Source of the DNA: JAVBKA01 sp031546715 | Lineage (GTDB): Bacteria > Bacillota > Clostridia > Oscillospirales > UBA929 | NCBI GenBank assembly: GCA_031546715.1 | Contig: JAVBKA010000011.1 | Location: 1 to 16,933, forward strand | Reading direction: 5' to 3' | Length of the DNA stretch: 16,933 bases | Shown here: one piece after another, positions 7,170 through 13,638 of the stretch | How positions within the stretch are numbered: the stretch's first letter is position 1 | Layout of the letters: every line of letters starts with the position of its first letter | Notes under the pieces: model-generated | What the model saw: the letters and a program-made list of their open reading frames with translations, nothing else | Database searches by the model: none | What the model was told of the DNA's origin: nothing | Made by a program: the position numbers and the translations under genes

Positions 7170-8774
7170 ATGGAATTGAATGCGGGAAGTTTGAAAAATA
7201 AGTGGCAAGGTGTGGAGATTCCTAGCTTTGACTATTTAGAAATGGCGAAAAAAACTGCCGAAAGTCCCATTTGGGTGCATTTCGGCGCAGGTAATATTTT
7301 TCGGGGCTTTATTGCTGAGTTACAGCACAGGCTTTTAGAGGACGGCTTGAGCGACCGAGGTATTACGGCGGTTGAAACCTTTGATTTTGAGATTATTGAT
7401 AAAATCTATACTCCCCATGACAATTTAGCTATTCTTGTGGGGTTAAAGCCTGATGGTACGACACAAAACACGATAATTGCAAGTATTGCGCAGGGTTTGA
7501 AGGGGTCTGCTGCGTTTCCAGAGGATTTTAGTAAGCTGGAGGGGATTTTTTCGTCTCCCTCGCTGCAAATAGCAAGCTTTACCATAACCGAAAAGGGTTA
7601 CAGTTTGACGGACTTAAACGGCAAGCTTTTGCCGGTTGTCAGCGGGGATATTAACGAGGGCTTTTCCGCGCCTAAGCACACTATGAGCATTGTTACAAAG
7701 CTGTTACATGTCCGCTTTTTAGCGGGAGCGCACCCAGTTTCTATGGTGAGTATGGATAATTGCAGTCACAACGGCGACAAGTTACGGAATGCAGTCCTTG
7801 ATATTGCAAAGGGTTGGCTGGATAAGGGCTTGGTGACCGCTGAGTTTGTGGCTTATTTGTCCGATACCGCAAGGGTGGGTTTTCCATGGAGCATGATTGA
7901 CAAAATTACCCCCCGTCCTGCCGCGGTTATCCAAAAGCAGTTGGAGGGCTATGGTATTACAGGGATTGAGCCGTTGGTGACGTCGAAAAACACCTTTATC
8001 GCACCCTTTGTAAACGCTGAAATACCTCAGTATTTAGTCATTGAGGACATTTTCCCCAACGGTAGACCTCCACTTGAAAAAGCGGGAGTGTACTTTGCAG
8101 ACAGAGACACGGTGAACAACACCGAGAAAATGAAGGTGACCACCTGCCTAAACCCTCTCCACACAGCCTTGGCGGTTTTTGGCTGTCTGCTTGGTTACAA
8201 CAGTATTGCAGACGAAATGAAGGACGCTGATTTATGCGAGCTGGTGAAGCGAATCGGTTATACCGAGGGCTTGCCTGTGGTGGTTGACCCCGGCATTATC
8301 AGCCCTAAGGCGTTTATTGACGAGGTTATTAACGAGCGTCTGCCGAACCCGTTTATACCCGATGCTCCTCAGCGAATTGCCACTGATACCAGTCAAAAGC
8401 TGCCTATACGCTTCGGCGAAACTATAAAATCTTACCATAACAGCCAAACCCTTGAGACTCGTTCACTAGTGTGTATACCCTTGGCGATTGCGGCGTGGTG
8501 CAGGTATCTTTTGGGGGTTGATGATAGGCTTGCGCCTATGGAAATCAGCAGCGACCCAATGCTGGCGCAGCTTCAGGATATTCTTAAGGGCGTGAAAGCG
8601 GGGGAGCCTGCGAGCTATAAGCAAAATCTTATGGGTATTCTTGCTAATATTAATTTGTTTGCAGTGGATTTGTATGAGGTTGGGTTGGGGGAGAAAATAG
8701 AGGACATGTTTGCCGAAATGCTTGCCGACAGCGGCGCAGTAAGAAAAACGTTGCAGAAATATCTGAGTAAATAG
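7170..8774 (+). CDS. uxuB: D-fructuronate reductase / mannonate oxidoreductase, mannitol dehydrogenase family
   Basis: The 534-residue protein belongs to the long-chain polyol dehydrogenase family. It should reduce D-fructuronate to D-mannonate with NADH, the step before UxuA. The dinucleotide-binding segment is HFGAGNIFRGF (37-47). Family segments MDNCSHNGDKL (195-205) and GFPWSMIDKITPRP (237-250) follow, and the C-terminal helical domain begins near the LNPLHTALAVFG stretch. It is the long form like the Escherichia coli enzyme, not the short-chain form. The ribosome site GGAGG is seven bases before the ATG. It would normally sit next to uxuA, but here 582 bases of repeats separate them. Tagaturonate or mannitol activity is possible for the family, but the uxuA neighbour favours fructuronate. 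Confidence 0.92.
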   Translation: MELNAGSLKNKWQGVEIPSFDYLEMAKKTAESPIWVHFGAGNIFRGFIAELQHRLLEDGLSDRGITAVETFDFEIIDKIYTPHDNLAILVGLKPDGTTQNTIIASIAQGLKGSAAFPEDFSKLEGIFSSPSLQIASFTITEKGYSLTDLNGKLLPVVSGDINEGFSAPKHTMSIVTKLLHVRFLAGAHPVSMVSMDNCSHNGDKLRNAVLDIAKGWLDKGLVTAEFVAYLSDTARVGFPWSMIDKITPRPAAVIQKQLEGYGITGIEPLVTSKNTFIAPFVNAEIPQYLVIEDIFPNGRPPLEKAGVYFADRDTVNNTEKMKVTTCLNPLHTALAVFGCLLGYNSIADEMKDADLCELVKRIGYTEGLPVVVDPGIISPKAFIDEVINERLPNPFIPDAPQRIATDTSQKLPIRFGETIKSYHNSQTLETRSLVCIPLAIAAWCRYLLGVDDRLAPMEISSDPMLAQLQDILKGVKAGEPASYKQNLMGILANINLFAVDLYEVGLGEKIEDMFAEMLADSGAVRKTLQKYLSK

Positions 8775-8880
8775 CACAAAAGTTTTGCGTGAGCTTTTTC
8801 AAAAGCTCACGGATATTTAAGGCAGAGCCTTAAATCGAGCCTCGCAAGGCTCGAAATCCAACTCTGAGCCGCGCGAACGA
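8775..8880 (-). repeat. Family C copy 2a, reverse orientation
   Basis: Reverse-strand copy holding hairpins b to e: an 11-bp stem (8788-8811), a 9-bp stem with loop AGA (8815-8835) and a 7-bp stem with loop CGCA (8836-8853). The terminator-like hairpin a is missing. It begins directly after the uxuB stop. Together with the forward copy at 8896-9049 it makes an inverted repeat of about 280 bases. Confidence 0.85.
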
Positions 8881-8895
8881 AAATGTTATAAAAAG

Positions 8896-9049
8896 AACGC
8901 AACGCCGCTTCGCTTTGTTGCGTTTTTTCTTACGACTTTTTGGTTCGCGCGGCTCAAGGATGGGTTTCGAGCTGTGCGTAGCTCGATAAAAGGCTTTGCC
9001 TTTTAAAACCATGAGCTTTTGAAAAAGCTCAACCAAAACTTTTGTGCTA
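8896..9049 (+). repeat. Family C copy 2b, forward orientation
   Basis: Hairpin a is AACGCAAC/GTTGCGTT (8896-8903 and 8917-8924) followed by a T run to 8928, terminator-like on the + strand. Hairpins b (8968-8985), c (8987-9005) and d (9012-9031) follow, then CAAAACTTTTG. It ends at the nadC stop codon. It could serve as terminator for uxuB transcripts. Confidence 0.85.
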
Positions 9050-9880
9050 TTAACTAAATTTTAGGCTGATATCGGCTGCTTTTACTGAATGGGTTAGTCC
9101 GCCAAACGAAATAATATCTACTCCGCAGGCTGCGATTGCCCTAATCTCCTCAAGACTCTTATCCCCCATATTACCAGACGCCTCCGCTAAGGCTTTGCCG
9201 TTTATAAACTGCACCGCTTCTGTCATTTGTGCCAATGTCATATTATCCAGCATAATAATATCCGCCCGTGCCTCCACTGCCTCCATTACTTCTTGCATAT
9301 CAGACGTCTCAACCTCGATTTTCAGCGTGTGAGGGATGCCCTTCCGTGCCGCATTGACGGCGTTTGTTATACCCACCGACGCTGCGATGTGATTATCCTT
9401 AATCAGCACCCCGTCAGACAGTCCCATACGGTGGTTTGCGCCGCCTCCGCAACGGACTGCGTATTTTTCCAGCACTCTTAGCCCTGGCGTGGTTTTTCGG
9501 GTGTCTGTAATCCGAGCTTTATAGTCTTGTACAGCGTCAGCATATTTTCTTGTCTGTGTGGCGATTCCTGTTAAATGTTGAATAAAATTCAGTGAAACAC
9601 GTTCACCTTTTAATATAGAACGTGCTTTTCCGGATATTTCAGCAATAATCTCGCCTTTTTTGACAACATCGCCGTCTTGAACCTTCAAGCTTACATTTAC
9701 ACTGTTATCAATCAGCGCAAACACTCGCACCAGAATATCCAGACCGCAAATTACCATATCTTCCTTTGCAATGTAACGTCCGTCCGACGTTTTATCAGCA
9801 GGAACGCAGTTATCTGTCGTAACATCACCCCAGCCGATATCTTCGTCTAATGCGGCTTGTAATAGCATATCAATATTCAT
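9050..9880 (-). CDS. nadC: Nicotinate-nucleotide pyrophosphorylase (quinolinate phosphoribosyltransferase)
   Basis: The 276-residue cytoplasmic enzyme makes nicotinate mononucleotide from quinolinate and PRPP in NAD synthesis. Diagnostic segments are HLTGIATQTRKY (102-113), TDTRKTTPG (125-133), the phosphate-binding GGGANHRMGLSDG (145-157), IKDNH (160-164), EVE (189-191), LDNM (211-214) and ASGN (234-237). The length is normal. The ATG has a strong AAAGGAGAGGTG site and an upstream promoter at 9904-9932. No nadA or nadB is nearby, although the three genes are often an operon. It converges on uxuB, with the inverted family C pair filling the gap. Confidence 0.97.
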   Translation of the reverse strand: MNIDMLLQAALDEDIGWGDVTTDNCVPADKTSDGRYIAKEDMVICGLDILVRVFALIDNSVNVSLKVQDGDVVKKGEIIAEISGKARSILKGERVSLNFIQHLTGIATQTRKYADAVQDYKARITDTRKTTPGLRVLEKYAVRCGGGANHRMGLSDGVLIKDNHIAASVGITNAVNAARKGIPHTLKIEVETSDMQEVMEAVEARADIIMLDNMTLAQMTEAVQFINGKALAEASGNMGDKSLEEIRAIAACGVDIISFGGLTHSVKAADISLKFS

Positions 9881-9903
9881 ATTGCACCTCTCCTTTTTTT
9901 CTT

Positions 9904-9932
9904 ATTGTACAGTTATAGCGCGGTTTTTTCAA
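9904..9932 (-). promoter_or_regulatory. nadC promoter
   Basis: On the reverse strand, -35 TTGAAA (9927-9932) and -10 TACAAT (9904-9909) are spaced by 17 bases. This places the start about 15-20 bases before the ATG, enough for the ribosome site. I recognise no NAD-repressor site. Confidence 0.65.
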
Positions 9933-9977
9933 GAACTAATTTTCTATAACACTACGCAACGGAATATTTTTCTCAAG

Positions 9978-10005
9978 CTTACACAAAATATTTTGTTGCT
10001 ATAAT
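9978..10005 (+). promoter_or_regulatory. Probable promoter of the VanW gene with a palindrome in the spacer
   Basis: A consensus -10 TATAAT lies at 10000-10005. The -35 is poor (CTTACA or TTACAC at 15-16 spacing). A perfect 14-base palindrome ACAAAATATTTTGT fills the spacer at 9983-9996 and could bind a regulator. A TTGACA at 10024-10029 has no -10 at a useful distance. The gene's ribosome site is GGAGG at 10049-10053. Confidence 0.45.
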
Positions 10006-10060
10006 TCTGAAGATGATGTATACTTGACACTGGATATTTGTAAGTACTGGAGGTTGCATA

Positions 10061-11809
10061 TTGGACGAATTAACTACCAGAACCATCCACGAAGAAAAAA
10101 TAGAACCTCCTGAGCGTTCAGGGCGTAAGCTGCCGTTGAAAATAGTGGCGATTTGCCTTGCTGCTCTTCTAATAATTGCTGTAATATTTTCGTTTTGGGT
10201 TATGATTATATATAACAAAGTATACCCCAACACTTTTTCTGACGGCACTGACCTCTCAGGCATGACCTATGCGGAGGTTACGGCGTTTGTTGACGATAAG
10301 CTTGCAGGTGCATATACTGACGCTTCCTTGAATGTCAAGGTTGACGACGAGGTTCTGACATTTTCTCAAATGGACACAGGTGCGGTAGCGGTATCTCAAA
10401 ATGCCGTTAACGACATTTATCACAGCGGACGTAAGGGTTCAGTTTTCAAGCGTTTAAGCTATATTATTTCTACTTTAAGTAAAAAACATGATTATCCTAT
10501 CGATATGACCTTTTCTGTTGATGAAGCCGCCATTAAAACAAAGGTTGACAACTTTGTGGCTTCGATTATTACGCCTCCCACCTCGCCAAAATACGAAGTT
10601 ATCGGCGATAAGCTAATAATCAGGGCAGGAAAAGCAGGTAAAACTATTGACGCTGACCCTATTACTGAGTTAGTTCTCGAGCGTTTTTATGACCGCGAAT
10701 ACGGTGAAGTCAGCTTTTCGACATCCCCTGTTGCACCAAAACGTCTGGAATTACAGGATGTTTATGATGTTATAAAAACTGATGTAAAACAGCCGTACTT
10801 TACGCGCGCCGAGGACGGTACTATCTCACTAGTCGCAGGAGTAAGCGGTGTAGAATTTGACCTTGAGAAGGCTCAAACCTTGTATGAAAGAACCCGTGAG
10901 GACATTGACACGGCCTTTGCGCTGAAATTTATAGAGCCTGAAAAGCTTGACGGCGCACTGTTTTCCCACTCTTTAGGCTTTACCTCCACAACAATTTTAA
11001 AATCTTCCTCATCTGAACGTATCAACAATATTACTCTTTCTTGCAAGAATATTAACGGGCTTATATTGTTACCCGAGGAAGAATTTTCCTTTAATGGCGT
11101 ACTTGGCTCGAGAACCATTGAAAAAGGTTATCAATCTGCGGGAATTTATGTTCAAGGCAAGGTTATAGACGATACCGGCGGAGGAATTTGCCAAACTTCT
11201 TCTACAATTTATAATTCTGTAATTAAAGCGAATTTACAAGTCAGCGAACGGAAAAGCCACTCCATGACTGTGGCGTATTTGAATCCTGGCTTTGACGCTT
11301 CTGTTTACTATGGTGTCCATGATTTTAGGTTTGTAAATAATACGCCATATCCAATTAAGGTTTTAATGCGTGTTGAGGGCTATAAAACAATTTGCGAGCT
11401 TGTCGGAACAAAGACTACAGGCTATACCGCCAGCCTTGAAACTGAAATTTTATCCTCAAAGCCTTTTGAAACCATTCATCAAGTAAATCCCGCAATGGCA
11501 CCGGGTACCAGCAAGCTTATAGACGCAGGTCATGTGGGTTATAACTTAAACTCTTATAGAATCGTTACCGACGAAAACGGTAAATTTATCAGCCGCACCT
11601 TTGAATCGAAAAGCGCCTACCGCAAAACCGACATGCTAATCGAAGTCGGTCCAGAGGTTACCCCAACAGTTACCCCGCCGCCACCGACTCCTACGCCTAC
11701 CCCGACGCCCACTCCGACACCTACCCCCACACCAACACCTACTCCGACACCAAGTGTTGAGCCGTCACCGGAAACCTCGGTTGAGCCAACGACTGTCCCT
11801 GAGATATAG
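10061..11809 (+). CDS. VanW-domain, peptidoglycan-binding-type surface protein
   Basis: The 582-residue protein has a short basic cytoplasmic N-terminus and one membrane anchor (about 27-51). The outer region begins with a PG_binding_4-like segment (PNTFSDGTDLSGMTYAEV, from about 56) and continues to about 300. A VanW domain follows (about 325-455), recognised by LLPEEEFSFNGVLG, GGGICQTSSTIYN and YGVHDFRFVNNTPYPI. The last 50 or so residues are a Pro/Thr tail, mostly TP repeats, encoded by a degenerate ACNCCN repeat at about 11684-11753. No LPXTG sorting signal is seen. TTG is the start, with GGAGG seven bases upstream. VanW proteins of this layout are common in Clostridia and are thought to act at the cell wall, but their reaction is not established. 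The gene is followed by a strong terminator, so it is probably a single-gene unit. Confidence 0.9.
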   Translation: MDELTTRTIHEEKIEPPERSGRKLPLKIVAICLAALLIIAVIFSFWVMIIYNKVYPNTFSDGTDLSGMTYAEVTAFVDDKLAGAYTDASLNVKVDDEVLTFSQMDTGAVAVSQNAVNDIYHSGRKGSVFKRLSYIISTLSKKHDYPIDMTFSVDEAAIKTKVDNFVASIITPPTSPKYEVIGDKLIIRAGKAGKTIDADPITELVLERFYDREYGEVSFSTSPVAPKRLELQDVYDVIKTDVKQPYFTRAEDGTISLVAGVSGVEFDLEKAQTLYERTREDIDTAFALKFIEPEKLDGALFSHSLGFTSTTILKSSSSERINNITLSCKNINGLILLPEEEFSFNGVLGSRTIEKGYQSAGIYVQGKVIDDTGGGICQTSSTIYNSVIKANLQVSERKSHSMTVAYLNPGFDASVYYGVHDFRFVNNTPYPIKVLMRVEGYKTICELVGTKTTGYTASLETEILSSKPFETIHQVNPAMAPGTSKLIDAGHVGYNLNSYRIVTDENGKFISRTFESKSAYRKTDMLIEVGPEVTPTVTPPPPTPTPTPTPTPTPTPTPTPTPTPSVEPSPETSVEPTTVPEI

Positions 11810-11815
11810 TGTGAT

Positions 11816-11850
11816 AATACGCAGGACGATGCTATCGTCCTGCGTATTTT
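11816..11850 (+). terminator. Rho-independent terminator of the VanW gene
   Basis: A perfect 15-bp stem (11816-11830 with 11834-11848) closes a GCT loop and runs into TTTT. It starts six bases after the stop codon. It is not related to the repeat families, so it appears to be native to this gene. Confidence 0.9.
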
Positions 11851-11915
11851 GCATAAATGTTTAGTTTTTGAGAGCGATAATTCGTTTTTTAATATTTTGA
11901 AGGAGTGAATGTTTT

Positions 11916-12203
11916 ATGAAAAAGGTTATTTTTGGCAGTGCGTGCTTTATCGGAGGAGTAATGTTATATATCTCGTTAGTTAATTCAGGTGCAAATATTG
12001 GTAATCTTATTGACCTCTTTTTGTACATTCTCGTGTTTGTAATTATGATCGGAGGATTTATTCTTGGGCTTATAGGGTTAAAAAGGATAAGTAGTAGTAT
12101 ATATGTGATGCGTTTGGCGCATCTTAAATTCCCCTCTGTGGAGTGGTGCCCGAAGGGCGGGGTGGTAGCCTTGCGTAGCTGTTTATATTTCGTTTGCGTG
12201 TAG
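11916..12203 (+). CDS. Small membrane protein whose C-terminus is read from a repeat
   Basis: The first 60 or so residues form two hydrophobic segments (about 4-21 and 32-56) followed by a basic GLKR end, as in many short bacterial membrane proteins. I do not recognise the family. AGGAG at 11901-11905 supports the ATG. From about residue 70 the reading frame passes through a family A repeat (12126-12166), so HLKFPSVEWCPKGGVV is repeat-derived rather than evolved protein. The original stop was probably lost or displaced when the repeat entered. It may be a functional short protein with a foreign tail or a decaying gene. Confidence 0.5.
   Translation: MKKVIFGSACFIGGVMLYISLVNSGANIGNLIDLFLYILVFVIMIGGFILGLIGLKRISSSIYVMRLAHLKFPSVEWCPKGGVVALRSCLYFVCV
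12126..12166 (-). repeat. Family A module inside the end of a small gene
   Basis: Same module as at 7096-7135, with the hairpins GCCC/GGGC and a degenerate CCCCTC/GAGTGG. It overlaps the last third of the small membrane protein gene. Downstream, 12204-12300 shows no gene or clear structure. Confidence 0.8.
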
Positions 12204-12302
12204 AATCTTCACCTATTGCAATGGCTCTCGCTGTATGATACTGTTAGATGACCGCTCTGCCTTCGGTTATGGTACCCACGCTTTACGAGGACATACCGCC
12301 TG

Positions 12303-12390
12303 TTTACGGTTACCACGCAACCACCCCGGTGACACGCACTACGGGGGCTAACCACCCCGCCCGTTGGGCACCCCTCCACAGAGGGGAATT
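12303..12390 (+). repeat. Family F unit followed by a family A module
   Basis: TTTACGGTTACCACGC ... CGGGGGCTAACCAC is a diverged version of the units at 12854-12964. It runs into a forward A module (12350-12390) with hairpins GCCC/GGGC and CCCCTC/GAGGGG. The bases after it (GGGGAACG ... AGTATA) match those after the copy at 12965-13005, so two related composite blocks flank the DUF559 gene in the same orientation. Confidence 0.7.
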
Positions 12391-12432
12391 GGGGAACGGT
12401 GTAGTGTAAGTATACTGGATTGAGCGCAAAAA

Positions 12433-12478
12433 AATTTCCTTCTATGGAAGGGTGGCGCAATGCGCCAAGGTGATGACC
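12433..12478 (-). repeat. Degenerate family A module carrying the start region of the DUF559 gene
   Basis: It aligns with the A module but with substitutions: CCTTC.ATGGAAGG for the second hairpin, then GGCGCA/TGCGCC. The usual GGGGTGGT has become AAGGTGAT, which forms the ribosome site for the ATG at 12479. Confidence 0.65.
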
Positions 12479-12859
12479 ATGCGTAACAGTAGCTCATATA
12501 TCTCACTTCCGTATAATCCTCTCCTTCGTCAACGAGCTAAAGAACTGCGAAAAGCGGGTAATCTTAGCGAAGTGTTATTATGGAAGCAACTGCGTAAAGG
12601 AAATTTTAAGCTGTACGACTTTGATAGGCAAAAGATTATAGGTAATTTTATTGTTGATTTTTACTGCGGCAATTGCAATGTCGTAATTGAAATTGATGGA
12701 AGCTCCCATCTTGATAAAGTTGAGTATGATAATGAACGAAATGCATTTCTCGAAGGCTTAGGCTTGACTGTTATTCATATCGCCGCACAGGATGTTTTGC
12801 AACAGCTTGATGTCGTAATGAGGCAGCTAAATGACCACCCCGCTTTTCGGGTACGGTAA
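12479..12859 (+). CDS. DUF559 (Vsr/PD-(D/E)XK nuclease-like) protein
   Basis: The 126-residue protein matches the DUF559 family, small proteins with a fold related to very-short-patch-repair endonucleases. Likely active-site elements are E31 (LSEVLLW), D60 in NFIVDFYC, E71 and D73 in VIEIDGSSH, and H77, with basic DRQK (49-52). All key residues are present, so it may be active; its substrate and biological role are not established. I chose the ATG at 12479 because AAGGTG is six bases upstream and the family usually starts near LPYNPLLRQRAKELR. An in-frame GTG at 12452 would add residues read from repeat DNA. The last residues (PAFRVR) are also read from a family A-like sequence. Thus both gene ends merge with repeats, suggesting a cassette that moves with, or is targeted by, these elements. 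Confidence 0.85.
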   Translation: MRNSSSYISLPYNPLLRQRAKELRKAGNLSEVLLWKQLRKGNFKLYDFDRQKIIGNFIVDFYCGNCNVVIEIDGSSHLDKVEYDNERNAFLEGLGLTVIHIAAQDVLQQLDVVMRQLNDHPAFRVR

Positions 12860-13005
12860 TCATGTCCCTTCGGGGCACAACCCCGCCTTTTGTTCACGGT
12901 AACCACGCCCTTCGGGGGCTACCACGCCTCTTTTTGTTCACGGTAACCATGCCTTTCGGGGGCTAACCACCCCGCCCTTCGGGCACCCCTCCACAGAGGG
13001 GAATT
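12835..13005 (+). repeat. A-F-F-F-A repeat block after the DUF559 gene
   Basis: It starts with a degenerate ACCACCCCG module overlapping the end of the DUF559 gene. Three tandem units of 43-44 bases follow, beginning CGGTAA at 12854, 12897 and 12941, each with a TTCGGGG hairpin. It ends in an intact A module (12965-13005) with hairpins GCCC/GGGC and CCCCTC/GAGGGG. Confidence 0.75.
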
Positions 13006-13057
13006 GGGGAACGTATAGTATTAGTATATGTATTTTTTGATAAATGAGGTGAATATT

Positions 13058-13120
13058 TTGGAATTTCCAACACATATTGTAGCCGCAGTAGGGTACGTAC
13101 AGGATAAAAACGGCAATTTT
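13058..13120 (+). pseudogene. Probable N-terminal remnant of a NUDIX hydrolase
   Basis: A TTG with a good GAGGTGA site (13046-13052) starts EFPTHIVAAVGYVQDKNGN, which resembles the first beta-hairpin of NUDIX hydrolases. The family would continue into a GG..E...A..RE..EE NUDIX box, but here the frame changes to low-complexity sequence and then enters the family B repeat at 13212. The box is absent from the window. The original gene appears cut off by insertion or deletion. 13121-13211 shows nothing else. The family call rests on a short match. Confidence 0.4.
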
Positions 13121-13211
13121 CAACCCAAACCCCAAAATATTCACAAATATTGGAAAGAGGAACACAGCACCCCCAAGTGCCATGCGCAACGCCAACCCTA
13201 CCCAAAAAAAT

Positions 13212-13413
13212 TTAATGTCTCCCCCAAAATATACCGATTCTACGTTGAATCGGACGAAAGCAACCACCACGCCAGCAAACGTTCCATGGGCACTTGAGCA
13301 ACAAAAAGGGCGCTTTGCACGATGGCGGCAGACGTCTGCCGCCAATCGCTTTGCCGCCCCGGGAAAAGGAAGTGCCCCCGCGGCATGAGCGGAACTGGGA
13401 AAATATGCGAGTA
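13212..13413 (-). repeat. Structured repeat with nested hairpin, family B copy 2
   Basis: Reverse-oriented copy of 6839-7043. The outer stem is GGGCACTT (13288-13295) with AAGTGCCC (13370-13377). The inner 20-base palindrome is at 13324-13343. The middle stem is AAGGGCG (13306-13312) with CGCCC (13355-13359), where copy 1 has GGGTG/CACCC, a paired change. Long open frames through it on the reverse strand are not convincing proteins. Confidence 0.85.
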
Positions 13414-13416
13414 ACG

Positions 13417-13461
13417 AAAAAAGCAATAGCTCGAGATAACCGTCCTTCTCGAGCTACTGCT
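13417..13461 (-). terminator. Rho-independent terminator, probably the original znuA terminator
   Basis: On the reverse strand, a 14-bp stem (13448-13461 with 13422-13435, one G.T pair) with a 12-base loop is followed by six T (13417-13422). It faces the znuA transcript but lies about 180 bases beyond the znuA stop, with family C copy 3 between them. Confidence 0.8.
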
Positions 13462-13470
13462 ATTTTATAG

Positions 13471-13625
13471 TGCCGTGCGCAACGTCGCTGCGCTGTGTTG
13501 CGTTTTTTCTTACGACTTTTTGGTTCGCTGCTGCTCAAGGATGGGTTTCGAGCTGTGCGCAGCTCGATTTAAGGCTCTGCCTTAAATATCCGTGAGCTTT
13601 TGAAAAAACTCAAGCAAAACTTTTG
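13471..13625 (+). repeat. Structured multi-hairpin repeat, family C copy 3
   Basis: Hairpin a CGCAAC/GTTGCG (13478-13483 and 13497-13502) is followed by six T. Hairpin b has a 7-bp stem with loop TGCG (13549-13566), and hairpin c a 9-bp stem with loop TCT (13567-13587). Hairpin d has one C.A mismatch. It ends 13 bases before the znuA stop codon and is antisense to znuA. Confidence 0.85.
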
Positions 13626-13638
13626 ACCTTGGGCGATG

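Noticed and set aside
10024..10029. TTGACA as -35 of the VanW gene
   Set aside because: Seventeen bases later the sequence is CTGGAG, part of the ribosome site, not a -10.
12452..12478. GTG start for the DUF559 gene
   Set aside because: It lies inside the degenerate A module and has no ribosome site; the ATG at 12479 does.
12854..12984. Possible short CRISPR-like array
   Set aside because: There are only three imperfect units with no constant repeat/unique spacer pattern and no cas genes.
12938..13426. A 162-codon reverse reading frame with hydrophobic stretches
   Set aside because: Most of it is the family B repeat read in reverse, plus A and F modules; similar frames appear in the other B copy, and there is no ribosome site.
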